This document shows, one piece after another, positions 26,379 through 35,265 of a stretch of DNA of 64,000 bases (its first letter is position 1; the number at the start of each line of letters is the position of its first letter). A program made the translations under genes and the position numbers. Below the pieces are notes generated by a model. The model did no database searches. It was given only the letters and a program-made list of their open reading frames with translations, and was not told where the DNA came from. This stretch comes from Rahnella inusitata_A (GTDB lineage: Bacteria > Pseudomonadota > Gammaproteobacteria > Enterobacterales > Enterobacteriaceae): assembly GCF_965118895.1 (NCBI RefSeq), contig NZ_CBCPJJ010000010.1:124001-188000 (forward strand), written 5' to 3'.

Positions 26379-27371
26379 TTAAAGATCTGTTTTTTTATGG
26401 AAGCCGTCGGCCACTACCGTGCTTTCAATATTATTTTTATCCACTGGGATAGGTGTTAATAAAAATGAAGGCACTTCTTTTTTACCGTTATTTAGAGTGG
26501 CATTAGATTTAGGCGTTTCGCCCTTACCGAGCTGCACAGCAATTTCAGCCGCATCATTGGCCAGTTTAGTGATCGGCTTATACACCGTCATAGTTTGCGT
26601 ACCCGCTTCGATACGTTTGATGGCCGCCAGATCAGCGTCCTGACCGGAAATCGCTACTTTGCCCGCCAGACCCTGTGCGGATAACGCCTGAACTGCGCCT
26701 CCTGCCGTCGCATCATTAGAGGCCACCACGGCGTCGATCTTGTTGTTGTTAGCGGTCAGCGCATTCTCCATGATCTTCAGCGCATTTTCCGGCAGCCAGC
26801 CATCGGCCCACTGATCGCCAACAACTTTGATTTTCCCTTCTTTGATAAGCGGATTTAAGACCTTCATCTGCCCGGCGCGGAACAGCTTGGCGTTGTTATC
26901 AACCGGAGATCCCCCCATCAGGAAGTAATTGCCCTGCGGCACGCGCTCCACCAGGCTTTGCGCCTGCAGTTCACCCACTTTCTCATTGTCAAAGGAGATG
27001 TAGAAATCGATATCGGCGTTGTTGATCATACGATCATAAGCCAGCACTTTGATGCCTTCACGCTTGGCTTCTGCGATAACGTTGCTCAGCACTTCGCCGT
27101 TGTAGGGAATAATCACCAACACATCGACGCCGCGGTTGATCATATTTTCGATCTGCGCCATCTGGGTTTCTTCATTGCCGTTGGCTGATTGCACGAAAAC
27201 ATCCGCGCCCAACGTTTTCGCTTTAGCCACAAAGATATCGCGGTCTTTTTGCCACCGTTCTAAACGTAAGTCATCAATCGCCATACCTATTTTGATTTCT
27301 TTCGCCACACCTGCCTGGCTGAACAATATCAACGCAGCGCAGGCAGAAAGAATCATTTTATTCATTTTCAT
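26379..27371 (-). CDS. xylF: Xylose-binding periplasmic protein XylF
   Basis: This 330-residue precursor has a signal peptide (MKMNKMILSACAALILFSQAGVA) cut before KEIKIGMAIDDLRLERWQ, the same mature start as E. coli XylF. SANGNEETQMAQIENMINRGVDVLVI, YDRMIN, SFDNEKVGE, VASNDATAGG and SGQDADLAAIKRI form the two lobes and hinge around beta-D-xylose. It delivers xylose to XylGH. It is the first gene of the minus-strand xylFGH unit and divergent from xylA. Confidence 0.96.
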   Translation of the reverse strand: MKMNKMILSACAALILFSQAGVAKEIKIGMAIDDLRLERWQKDRDIFVAKAKTLGADVFVQSANGNEETQMAQIENMINRGVDVLVIIPYNGEVLSNVIAEAKREGIKVLAYDRMINNADIDFYISFDNEKVGELQAQSLVERVPQGNYFLMGGSPVDNNAKLFRAGQMKVLNPLIKEGKIKVVGDQWADGWLPENALKIMENALTANNNKIDAVVASNDATAGGAVQALSAQGLAGKVAISGQDADLAAIKRIEAGTQTMTVYKPITKLANDAAEIAVQLGKGETPKSNATLNNGKKEVPSFLLTPIPVDKNNIESTVVADGFHKKTDL

Positions 27372-27751
27372 TTTTCAGACCTTTTATAAGAATAAGAAGA
27401 GGCAGATACAGAGAACCGTACAGAAATGACACAGGGATTGTTGTCGCTGGATAATTAATCGGCAATTGCAGATTTTAATCACCTCGTTATGATTTTTTGT
27501 TTATTTCCGGAAATTTGATGGGGATCATGGTTTGATTGTAATTCAACAAGGGTTAGTAATTTTATTATCGAGACATCACGAAAAATGAAGAGAAAAGCAA
27601 GATGAACTGGGTTAATTTTGCGATCTACTGCACATTTAATAATTCTATTAAATTGAGTGTGAAATAACGTAATTGTTAGAACAACAGACAACTCCGAAGA
27701 TAGGGCCTCAGCCTCCCAGTCCCGCTGGGCCCGTTTTCAAGGAGTTTTTCA
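27372..27751. promoter_or_regulatory. xylA-xylF divergent control region
   Basis: This 380-base gene-free region separates xylF and xylA. The part at about 27608-27680 (TTTTGCGATCTACTGCAC and AGTGTGAAATAACGTAATTG) resembles, from memory, the E. coli xylA promoter segment bound by XylR and CRP, with a TGTGA half-site at 27658-27662. I cannot place the XylR boxes exactly. A GC-rich hairpin (GGGCC ... GGCCC) lies in the xylA leader just before AAGGAG. Confidence 0.6.
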
Positions 27752-29071
27752 ATGCACGCATATTTCGACAAGCTGGATGCAGTTCGCTACGAAGGTGCTA
27801 ACAGCACAAACCCGCTGGCATTTCGTCACTACAATCCTGAAGAAGTGATCCTCGGCAAAACCATGGCTGAGCATCTGCGTTTCGCCGCCTGTTACTGGCA
27901 CACTTTCTGCTGGAACGGCAACGACATGTTTGGCCCTGGTGCGTTTGTCCGCCCATGGCAGCAGCCGGGTAACGAACTGGAGCTGGCAAAAGCCAAAGCC
28001 GACGTGGCTTTCGAATTCTTCAAAAAACTGAACGTGCCTTACTACTGCTTCCATGACGTTGATGTATCGCCGGAAGGCGCGTCACTGAAAGAATACGTCA
28101 ACAATCTGGCCGTGATGACTGATGTACTGGCGCAAAAGCAGGAAGCGACCGGCGTTAAACTCTTGTGGGGCACGGCGAACTGCTTCTCAAATCCACGCTT
28201 TGGTGCTGGCGCAGCAACCAACCCAAATCCTGAAATCTACAGCTGGGCAGCAACGCAAGTGGTGAATGCGATGAACGCCACCAAAAAACTGGGCGGCGAG
28301 AACTACGTCCTGTGGGGCGGTCGCGAAGGCTACGAGACTCTGCTGAACACCGATCTGCGTCAGGAACGCGAGCAGCTGGGTCGCTTCATGCAAATGGTGG
28401 TCGAGCATAAACACAAAATCGGTTTCCAGGGCACCCTGCTTATCGAACCAAAACCGCAGGAACCGACTAAGCATCAGTACGATTATGACGTGGCGACCGT
28501 ATACGGATTCCTCAAACAATTCGGGCTGGAAAAAGAGATCAAAGTGAACATCGAGGCGAACCATGCCACGCTTGCCGGCCACTCATTCCATCATGAAATC
28601 GCCAACGCCATTGCTCTGGGCATCTTCGGCTCTGTCGATGCCAACCGTGGCGACCCGCAGTGCGGCTGGGATACCGATCAGTTCCCGAACAGCGTGGAAG
28701 AAAATGCGCTGGTAATGTATGAAATCATCAAAGCGGGTGGTTTCACCACCGGCGGTCTGAACTTTGACTCTAAAGTACGTCGTCAGAGCACTGACAAATA
28801 TGACCTGTTCTACGGCCATATCGGCGGGATGGATACCATGGCGTTGGCGCTAAAAGTGGCTGCACGTATGATCGAAAGCCGTGAACTGGACAAGCATGTT
28901 GCGCAGCGTTACGCGGGCTGGAATACCGAGCTGGGCCAGCAGATCCTGCAGGGTAAAATGTCTCTGGAATCTCTGAGCGCGATGGCGCAGCAAAATGAGA
29001 TCAACCCTCAGCATCAGAGCGGCCAGCAGGAACGTTTAGAAAATCTGGTCAATCGCTATCTGTTTGGTTAA
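27752..29071 (+). CDS. xylA: Xylose isomerase XylA
   Basis: This 439-residue TIM-barrel enzyme isomerises D-xylose to D-xylulose using two divalent metals. The signatures FHDVDVSPEGAS (catalytic His/Asp), VLWGGREGYETLLNTD, LLIEPKPQEPTKHQYDYD (metal Glu, catalytic Lys) and IEANHATLAGHSFHHE are complete, and the length is that of the class II enterobacterial enzyme (440 in E. coli). AAGGAG lies ahead of the ATG. It is co-transcribed with xylB, with a partial terminator between. Confidence 0.98.
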   Translation: MHAYFDKLDAVRYEGANSTNPLAFRHYNPEEVILGKTMAEHLRFAACYWHTFCWNGNDMFGPGAFVRPWQQPGNELELAKAKADVAFEFFKKLNVPYYCFHDVDVSPEGASLKEYVNNLAVMTDVLAQKQEATGVKLLWGTANCFSNPRFGAGAATNPNPEIYSWAATQVVNAMNATKKLGGENYVLWGGREGYETLLNTDLRQEREQLGRFMQMVVEHKHKIGFQGTLLIEPKPQEPTKHQYDYDVATVYGFLKQFGLEKEIKVNIEANHATLAGHSFHHEIANAIALGIFGSVDANRGDPQCGWDTDQFPNSVEENALVMYEIIKAGGFTTGGLNFDSKVRRQSTDKYDLFYGHIGGMDTMALALKVAARMIESRELDKHVAQRYAGWNTELGQQILQGKMSLESLSAMAQQNEINPQHQSGQQERLENLVNRYLFG

Positions 29072-29088
29072 AACATCGTTGTGATTTG

Positions 29089-29124
29089 CGCCCTGTCCGC
29101 CTCTGGTTTGCAGGGCGTTGTTTC
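29089..29124 (+). terminator. Intra-operon hairpin between xylA and xylB
   Basis: CGCCCTG and CAGGGCG enclose 15 bases and are followed by TTGTTTCT. It is a weak terminator that may set the xylA:xylB ratio. Confidence 0.45.
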
Positions 29125-29174
29125 TGTAAGACTTCAGGAATGGGTTTTCACCTTACTCAAAAAAGGAACCTGGT

Positions 29175-30626
29175 ATGTATCTTGGTATAGATCTCGGCAC
29201 CTCTGGCGTTAAAGCCATTTTACTCAGCGAAGAGGGTCAGGTGGTGGCCAGCCACAGTGAGGCGTTAACCCTTTCCCGTCCGCACCCTTTGTGGTCAGAA
29301 CAAAATCCCGCTGACTGGTGGAGCGCCACTGAGAAAGCTGTTATGGCCCTGACGCAGCATCACGCATTAAAGCAGGTAAAAGCGGTGGGTATCACTGGTC
29401 AGATGCATGGCGCAACCGTGCTGGATTCGCAACAAAACGTATTACGTCCCGCGATCCTCTGGAACGATGGCCGCAGTTTTAGCCAGTGCCAGCAGTTGGA
29501 AGCCGCGGTGCCGGACTCACGTGACATCACCGGTAACCTGATGATGCCCGGTTTTACCGCCCCGAAATTACAGTGGCTACGAGAGAACGAGCCGGAGCTT
29601 TTCGCCAAAATCGACAAGGTATTATTGCCAAAAGATTACCTGCGCTGGCTGATGACGGGCGTTTTCGCCAGCGATATGTCCGATGCTGCTGGCACAATGT
29701 GGCTGGACGTCGCCAAACGTGACTGGAGCGACAGTCTGCTCGCCGCCACTGGCCTGACACGTCAGCACATGCCCGCGTTGTTCGAAGGCAATCAAATCAC
29801 CGGTCAGCTGTTACCGGAACTGGCCGCCCGCTGGGGGATGGATTGTGTCCCGGTTATCGCGGGCGGTGGTGATAACGCTGCCGGTGCTGTGGGCGTCGGC
29901 CTGTACAAGACCGGCCAGGCAATGCTGTCGCTCGGTACATCGGGGGTTTACTTCGCGGTCAGTGACGGTTTCCTGAGTAATCCGCAGCAGGCAGTACACA
30001 GTTTCTGCCATGCGTTGCCTGACACCTGGCATCTGATGTCGGTGATGCTCAGCGCCGCCTCCTGTCTTGACTGGGCTGCGAATCTCACCGGTACAGCATC
30101 CGTTGGCGAGTTAATCGGTCTGGCTGAGAATACCCCACCGGCGGATTCACCGGTCTGGTTCCTGCCGTATCTGTCCGGCGAACGCACGCCGCACAATAAC
30201 CCTAATGCCAAGGGTACCCTTTTCGGCCTGACCCACCAGCACGGCCCGGCCGACATCGCCCGCGCAGTACTTGAAGGGGTCGGTTTCGCCCTCGCCGACG
30301 GTATGGACGTGTTACATGCCACCGGCCTGAAACCACACAGTATTACGCTCATCGGCGGCGGTGCCCGCAGCCCTTACTGGCGCCAAATGCTGGCGGACAT
30401 CAGTGGCCTGACGCTGGAGTACCGCACCGGTGGTGACGTCGGACCCGCGCTAGGTGCCGCGAGGTTAGCGCAAATTGCGGTGAATCCGGGGAGCCCGCTG
30501 GAGCAATTCCTGCCGGAGCTGGCGCTTGAACAAGTGCATCAGCCTGATGCGGAGAGACATACGGTCTATGTGGAGCGGCGGAAGGTATTTCGGGAATTGT
30601 ATCAACGCCTTGAGGATTTGATGTAA
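29175..30626 (+). CDS. xylB: Xylulokinase XylB
   Basis: This 483-residue FGGY-family kinase phosphorylates D-xylulose to xylulose 5-phosphate, which enters the pentose phosphate pathway. The N-terminal phosphate-1 loop (YLGIDLGTSGVKAI), GITGQMHG (sugar-binding), AILWNDGRS, the second-lobe GGGDNAAGAVGVG and the adenosine motif LIGGGARSPYWRQMLADI are all present. The ATG at 29175 follows AAAAGGAACC. Neighbouring xylA supplies the substrate. Confidence 0.97.
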   Translation: MYLGIDLGTSGVKAILLSEEGQVVASHSEALTLSRPHPLWSEQNPADWWSATEKAVMALTQHHALKQVKAVGITGQMHGATVLDSQQNVLRPAILWNDGRSFSQCQQLEAAVPDSRDITGNLMMPGFTAPKLQWLRENEPELFAKIDKVLLPKDYLRWLMTGVFASDMSDAAGTMWLDVAKRDWSDSLLAATGLTRQHMPALFEGNQITGQLLPELAARWGMDCVPVIAGGGDNAAGAVGVGLYKTGQAMLSLGTSGVYFAVSDGFLSNPQQAVHSFCHALPDTWHLMSVMLSAASCLDWAANLTGTASVGELIGLAENTPPADSPVWFLPYLSGERTPHNNPNAKGTLFGLTHQHGPADIARAVLEGVGFALADGMDVLHATGLKPHSITLIGGGARSPYWRQMLADISGLTLEYRTGGDVGPALGAARLAQIAVNPGSPLEQFLPELALEQVHQPDAERHTVYVERRKVFRELYQRLEDLM

Positions 30627-30659
30627 GCCAAATCGGGCTTGATGTGATCTCGGTTGTAC

Positions 30660-30790
30660 CGAGGGCTTGCGAAGGTCGACGCTGGGAGGGGTATCGCTGG
30701 CATTATATTTGTTAAAGCACACGTCAACTTTTTCATTTGTCCCTAATACCCCACTCCAGCCCTCCCCTTCGCAGGGGAGTGAGCCGAACG
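30660..30790. repeat. Pair of GC-rich dispersed repeat units in inverted orientation
   Basis: The left copy (about 30670-30699, minus orientation) and right copy (about 30745-30779, TACCCCACTCCAGCCCTCCC then CTTCGCAGGGGAG) are related inverted units, about 45 bases apart. The same unit occurs at 41027-41156 and 44621-44658 and, degenerate, at 50821-50860. The rest of the 30627-31007 gap shows no gene. Confidence 0.65.
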
Positions 30791-30944
30791 AGTCTTCAAC
30801 AGGCCGTTTGTTTTTCTCATTCTAAGCCGGTGACCTTGAAGTTGAAGTTGAATTCCCCCCACCCCGATGCCCGGTTTAACATCATTTTCCCCGCGCCAAG
30901 CGCCCCCCTATGGAATACACTTCATTCCTAAATTTCATACTGAG

Positions 30945-30966
30945 TTATGTGGCACAGATCACATCT
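30945..30966 (+). promoter_or_regulatory. Near-consensus CRP site upstream of yohJ
   Basis: TGTGG-N6-TCACA with TTA and TCT flanks matches the CRP consensus at nine of ten core positions. It lies 60 bases ahead of yohJ and predicts activation (or control) by cAMP-CRP. Confidence 0.75.
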
Positions 30967-31007
30967 TAATTGTATGATGAATGCATCATTCAACTGGGTG
31001 AAACACC

Positions 31008-31412
31008 ATGAGCAACGTAGTATCTCTGGCATTTCAATATATTCGGGCGTTTATTCTGATATATCTGTGTTTATCTGCAGGTAACGCGATTTCGTCGCTT
31101 TTGCCCCTTACTATTCCCGGCAGCATCATCGGGATGCTGATTCTGTTTTGCCTGCTCTCAACGCAAATTCTGCCGTTTAAATGGGTGAAACCCGGTTGCA
31201 ACGTGCTTATCCGCTACATGGCATTATTGTTTGTTCCAATAGGCGTCGGTGTCATGAATTACTACGAACAACTGCGCACGCAGTTTGGCCCGCTGGTGGT
31301 GTCTTGCCTGGTCAGTACTTTGATTGTGCTGCTGGTAGTCGCCTATTGCTCTCACTATATTCACGGGGATCGCGGCACTGTTAAGGGGAAAGCGGAGGAT
31401 AAAAATGATTGA
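31008..31412 (+). CDS. yohJ: CidA/LrgA-family membrane protein YohJ
   Basis: This 134-residue inner-membrane protein has four membrane segments and the family core LLPLTIPGSIIGMLILFCLL and LFVPIGVGVMNYYEQL. It matches E. coli YohJ. CidA/LrgA proteins are holin-like, and with an LrgB partner they are linked to murein hydrolase control and to pyruvate or other metabolite export; the job of the E. coli pair is not settled. It overlaps yohK by 8 bases, so translation is coupled. Confidence 0.93.
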   Translation: MSNVVSLAFQYIRAFILIYLCLSAGNAISSLLPLTIPGSIIGMLILFCLLSTQILPFKWVKPGCNVLIRYMALLFVPIGVGVMNYYEQLRTQFGPLVVSCLVSTLIVLLVVAYCSHYIHGDRGTVKGKAEDKND

Positions 31413-32100
31413 TATTCTGTGGTCACTGCCGCTCACGCTATTGGTCTTTTTCGCCACCCGCAAGCTGGCAATCAGGCTGAAAATGCCACTGCTGAACCCG
31501 TTACTGATGTCGATGGTGGTGATCATTCCTCTGCTGCTGGTGACCCATATCCCCTACGCACGCTACTTTGCGGGCAGCAAAATTCTCAATGACCTTCTGC
31601 AACCCGCCGTTGTGGCGCTGGCGTTCCCGCTGTACGAGCAACTTCATCAAATCCGCGCACGCTGGAAATCGATCATCAGCATCTGTTTTATCGGCAGCGT
31701 AGTGGCGATGGTCACCGGAACGGCGATTGCATTATGGATGGGGGCAACGCCGCAGATCGCCGCATCAGTCTTACCGAAATCCGTCACCACGCCGATTGCG
31801 ATGGCGACAGCACAATCCATTAACGGTATTCCGGCGATCAGTGCAGTGTGCGTAATATTCGTGGGTATTCTCGGCGCGGTATTCGGCCACAGTATTCTCA
31901 ACGTGCTAAAAATCACTACCAAAGCCTCTCGCGGCCTGGCGATGGGTACCGCCTCGCACGCACTCGGTACCGCACGTTGCGCCGAAATGGATTATCAGGA
32001 AGGCGCATTCAGTTCACTGGCGCTGGTGATTTGCGGGATCATCACTTCCCTTCTCGCCCCGTTCCTGTTCCCCGTCCTTCTCGCCATGTTTGGTCATTAA
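31405..32100 (+). CDS. yohK: LrgB-family membrane protein YohK
   Basis: This 231-residue polytopic protein has the LrgB signatures LNDLLQPAVVALAFPLYEQL, SVTTPIAMA and AMGTASHALGTARCAEMDYQEGA-like C-terminal motif. It is close to E. coli YohK along its whole length. It probably forms a complex with YohJ in the inner membrane. In E. coli the next gene is cdd; here a repeat element and the flagellar cluster follow, so synteny breaks at this point. Confidence 0.93.
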   Translation: MIDILWSLPLTLLVFFATRKLAIRLKMPLLNPLLMSMVVIIPLLLVTHIPYARYFAGSKILNDLLQPAVVALAFPLYEQLHQIRARWKSIISICFIGSVVAMVTGTAIALWMGATPQIAASVLPKSVTTPIAMATAQSINGIPAISAVCVIFVGILGAVFGHSILNVLKITTKASRGLAMGTASHALGTARCAEMDYQEGAFSSLALVICGIITSLLAPFLFPVLLAMFGH

Positions 32101-32116
32101 AAAACGTACTCATCTT

Positions 32117-32238
32117 CCCCTAAATAGTTCGTGCGGGATCAAGGCGGCAACTGAGCGAATCCCCGGGAGCATACATAAAGTATGTGACCGGGGTTCGCGA
32201 AGGAAGCCAACGCTGAGCCAGTACGAAATATGACGGGG
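32117..32238. repeat. Enterobacterial intergenic palindromic element (YPAL/ERIC-like)
   Basis: About 120 bases bounded by related inverted ends (CCCCTAAATAGTTCG and, reversed, CCCCGTCATATTTCG). The interior has long complementary segments (GAATCCCCGGGAGCATAC with GTATGTGACCGGGGTTC). It resembles from memory the 'CCGTCATACTTCAAG...' intergenic repeats of Serratia and Yersinia; I cannot assign the name firmly. It sits between the convergent yohK and flgL genes. Confidence 0.65.
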
Positions 32239-32250
32239 AAAGGAAAAAGT

Positions 32251-32354
32251 GTATGTCGTCCAACCTTAGAAAGACGACATACAAAACTGAAAGTACCCGG
32301 TTTAAGTACAGTCAGAAAAAGGCCTGCATACACGCTTTGAAAGCCGGTATGCAG
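32251..32354. repeat. Two further inverted repeats downstream of flgL
   Basis: GTATGTCGTC (32251-32260) pairs perfectly with GACGACATAC (32273-32282), and CTGCATAC (32324-32331) with GTATGCAG (32347-32354). Neither has a T-run. They may be 3'-end structures for the convergent transcripts. Confidence 0.55.
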
Positions 32355-32400
32355 TCGATAACGAAGAAGAGAAGTCTTGCGCAAAGGCGCGCAGGAGGGA

Positions 32401-33363
32401 TTACGAATTCATCTGGAACAGTGACATGCCCTGCATGGCGCTGTAAGTCTTGTAAGAAGCCTGAAGCGCAACCTGTTGCAGCGTGTAGGTCGAAATCGCT
32501 GACGTCCAGTCAGTGTCCACTAAATCACTCAGCTTACTGGCGTTAGTCACTTCACGGTTATCACCGAGCGTGTCCAGCGTGTCCAGCTCACTCATCTGCG
32601 TACCCAGTTCAGAGCGCACAGACAAGACGTTGTTCAGCGAGTTACTCAGGCCACGGTTGGCTTTACCAATCGCGTCAGTGTATTCGGTGTCGGTCGCGTA
32701 ATCGGCAGACGGCGTTTTCAGTGCTTTCAGCGCGCCGTCGATGGTCTTGAAAAGATCGGCTTCGCTGGCGGTGCCATCGGGCTCGGCTTTCGCATCACCG
32801 GTCAACGTCTGGAAGACTGCATTGCCGGTATGGTTGATGGTCATGGTACGGCTGGCATCAACCTGCTGGGTGATCGCCGTCGTACCGCCACTGTAGGTCA
32901 CTGCGCCCGTCGTCGCGTCTTGCGTAAAGGGCGGCGTATCGCTTTTATAACCGGCAAAAATGTAGCGGCCGTTACCGTCGGTGCTGTTCGCCATATTCAG
33001 GATCTGGGACTTCAGACTTTCCAGTTTAGTCGCCAGTGAAGAGCGGTCATCATCACTCAGTGAACCGTCACCGGCCTGAACGATCAGCGTCTGCGCGTCC
33101 TGAATGGATGACGTCACGCTGGACAGGATGGATTCTTCCTGACTCATGCTCTGATTGGCGAAGGTCCGCGCTACAGAATACTGGCTGTTCTGAGCAGATG
33201 CCTGACGAACCAGCACGGCCTGAGAAGCCGCCAGCGGATCGTCTGAAGGCTTACTGACTTTGGAACCGGTCGAAAGCTGTAAACCTGTTGCCTGAAAACG
33301 GTTCTGACCATCCAGCACCGCATCCATATTTTGTGTGTAAATCATATTGGTACTAAGGCGCAT
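32401..33363 (-). CDS. flgL: Flagellar hook-filament junction protein FlgL (HAP3)
   Basis: This 320-residue protein is the second junction protein linking hook to filament. Its flagellin-like N-terminus (MRLSTNMIYTQNMDAVLDGQNRFQATGLQLSTGSKVSKPSDDP) and C-terminus (TDWTSAISTYTLQQVALQASYKTYSAMQGMSLFQMN) are the coiled-coil D0/D1 parts. It follows flgK at a distance of 63 bases and is read from the sigma-28 promoter ahead of flgK. Confidence 0.96.
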   Translation of the reverse strand: MRLSTNMIYTQNMDAVLDGQNRFQATGLQLSTGSKVSKPSDDPLAASQAVLVRQASAQNSQYSVARTFANQSMSQEESILSSVTSSIQDAQTLIVQAGDGSLSDDDRSSLATKLESLKSQILNMANSTDGNGRYIFAGYKSDTPPFTQDATTGAVTYSGGTTAITQQVDASRTMTINHTGNAVFQTLTGDAKAEPDGTASEADLFKTIDGALKALKTPSADYATDTEYTDAIGKANRGLSNSLNNVLSVRSELGTQMSELDTLDTLGDNREVTNASKLSDLVDTDWTSAISTYTLQQVALQASYKTYSAMQGMSLFQMNS

Positions 33364-33426
33364 GGCATCAGTTCCTTATCAGTTCGAATAGTTCTTTCTC
33401 AATACCTAATACGTCATTCTCAGGTA

Positions 33427-35079
33427 TTAACGAAGGTTGATGATCGCGTCGAAAATCGTCGAAGCCGTCTGCACGACCTGCGCGTTCGCCAGATAATATT
33501 GCTGGTAACGTTGCAGATCGCCGTATTCCTCATCGAGGTTAACCCCGGAGATAGACTGCTGCTGTGAGGTCAGCTGCGTCACGATGTTGGCCTGCGCGGT
33601 GCTGGTGGTAGTCAGCGTGCTGACCTGATTACCCACGTTGCTCACCAGGCTGGCGTAGGCGCCGGTCAGGGTGGATTTTCCATCTACCAGTTTGGCGGTT
33701 TGCAGGTTCAGCAATTTCTGGGCATTGGTGTTATCGCTGACGCCGCTGTCTGCCGCGCCTGCTGCGGCGATCAAAGATGAATCGCTGATAGCAACATTCA
33801 GGCTGCCCGCCACATTACTGACGGTTTTGAGCGTAAAGCTGTCTTTAGTCGAAGGCGTTCCAGTGACGGAAACGGCCAGACCATCGAAGTTGAGGGTCGC
33901 ATTACCGCTGGCATCTGTGCCTGCGGTCGGGCTGATTTTTGCCCCGTCAGATACACGGGTCACATCCCAGCCGGTGCCGTTATACGCCATGGTGTAATCA
34001 CTGGCTTTCACCGCGGTGGTGTCGGTATAAGCCACGCTGACATTGGCGGTACCGGTGTTCTTCACGTTGCCAACGGTGGTTGCACCGGTGAAAGAGAAGA
34101 AGTCAGTCCCGGCGTCACCGTTGAGATCAAAACCGGCTTTGTTGGTGCTGTTAAAACTGTCGGCCATGCTCAGCGCCAGCTGGCCTAACTGATTGATGGC
34201 AGGCTCAAGGTTATCTTTACGAAATGCCAGCGTTCCGCCGAGTGACCCGGTAGTCAGGCGGCTTTCCTGAAGTTCTGTCACAGTGCCATCTGGCTGAGTC
34301 ATGCCCACGGTCAGCTTGGTCGGATCTGCGCTGGAGGCCATTGCCACGACAGTTTTTGCATTGCCGCCGTTGACTAATGGCATGCCGTTGGCAAAGGAGA
34401 CGTTGTAAGTATCGCCATCCTGCTGTGTCACGACCACGCCGCTGATGTCGTTGAGCTGGCTGACCAATTGATCGCGCTGATCGAGCAGCGCATTAGGCTC
34501 CTGACCGGTGCTGCCACGGGTGGCGGTGATCTGGTTGTTCAGTTTGGCAATCTGCGAGGCGTAGGTGTTGATCTGATCAACGTTCTGCGAAATCTGCTGG
34601 TTCACCGCAGTGTTCATGTCGTTGAGGTATTTCGCCGAACTATTGAACTGTGCAGTTAAGCCCTGCGCTTCCCCTAAAACAGCCTGGCGCGCGGCACTGT
34701 CGCTGGCGTTGCTGGTCAGGGTTTGCAGGCCTTTGAAGAAGGTTGCCATGGTCGCATCGATACCGGTGGAGCTGTCGCCCAGTAAGTCATCGATAGAGCT
34801 GGCCTGATCGAGCTGGGTGGATAACGCGCTGCTGGTTGCGCTGGAGCCCAGCAACTGTTTCACCACAAAAGAGTTGTATTCGCGATTCACGCCAGTGACC
34901 GTTACGCCGTTACCGATGTAACCCGCGCCCGTCGCCGTGCCATTGCTCTGATTGATGATCGTTGTCTGACGGTTGTACCCGGCGACGCTGACGTTAGCGA
35001 TGTTGTTTCCGACGGTGCTGAGCGCGGCCTGCGCTGCGTTCAGTCCGCTCATTGCGGTATTGATTAAGCTACTGGACAT
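33427..35079 (-). CDS. flgK: Flagellar hook-filament junction protein FlgK (HAP1)
   Basis: This 550-residue protein is the first junction protein on the hook. The N-terminal rod/hook signature SSLINTAMSGLNAAQAALSTVGNNIANVSVAGYNRQ and C-terminal VNLDEEYGDLQRYQQYYLANAQVVQTASTIFDAIINLR are complete. The variable middle (about 200-450) holds surface domains. It is first in a flgKL unit with its own class 3 promoter at 35171-35197. Confidence 0.97.
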   Translation of the reverse strand: MSSSLINTAMSGLNAAQAALSTVGNNIANVSVAGYNRQTTIINQSNGTATGAGYIGNGVTVTGVNREYNSFVVKQLLGSSATSSALSTQLDQASSIDDLLGDSSTGIDATMATFFKGLQTLTSNASDSAARQAVLGEAQGLTAQFNSSAKYLNDMNTAVNQQISQNVDQINTYASQIAKLNNQITATRGSTGQEPNALLDQRDQLVSQLNDISGVVVTQQDGDTYNVSFANGMPLVNGGNAKTVVAMASSADPTKLTVGMTQPDGTVTELQESRLTTGSLGGTLAFRKDNLEPAINQLGQLALSMADSFNSTNKAGFDLNGDAGTDFFSFTGATTVGNVKNTGTANVSVAYTDTTAVKASDYTMAYNGTGWDVTRVSDGAKISPTAGTDASGNATLNFDGLAVSVTGTPSTKDSFTLKTVSNVAGSLNVAISDSSLIAAAGAADSGVSDNTNAQKLLNLQTAKLVDGKSTLTGAYASLVSNVGNQVSTLTTTSTAQANIVTQLTSQQQSISGVNLDEEYGDLQRYQQYYLANAQVVQTASTIFDAIINLR

Positions 35080-35170
35080 GAGTGACCTTCTGGCTGCCGG
35101 TGTAAAAGTTTACCGCCGGATAAGTAAAGGGGTCGGGTCGGGGTGTAACCCTTTTCCCATATTGATCTGG

Positions 35171-35197
35171 TTATCGGCGTGTGGTGCGAAAACTTGA
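35171..35197 (-). promoter_or_regulatory. Sigma-28 (FliA) promoter of flgKL
   Basis: On the minus strand TCAA-N15-GCCGATAA; the extended -35 reads TCAAGTTT. This is the flagellar class 3 consensus at the correct spacing, about 90 bases before flgK. Confidence 0.9.
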
Positions 35198-35265
35198 GAA
35201 AAAAATGGCAACCGCTTCAAACTTTTTTACTGCCTGAGAGGAGGTTGCCATTTTAAACGCGTGTA

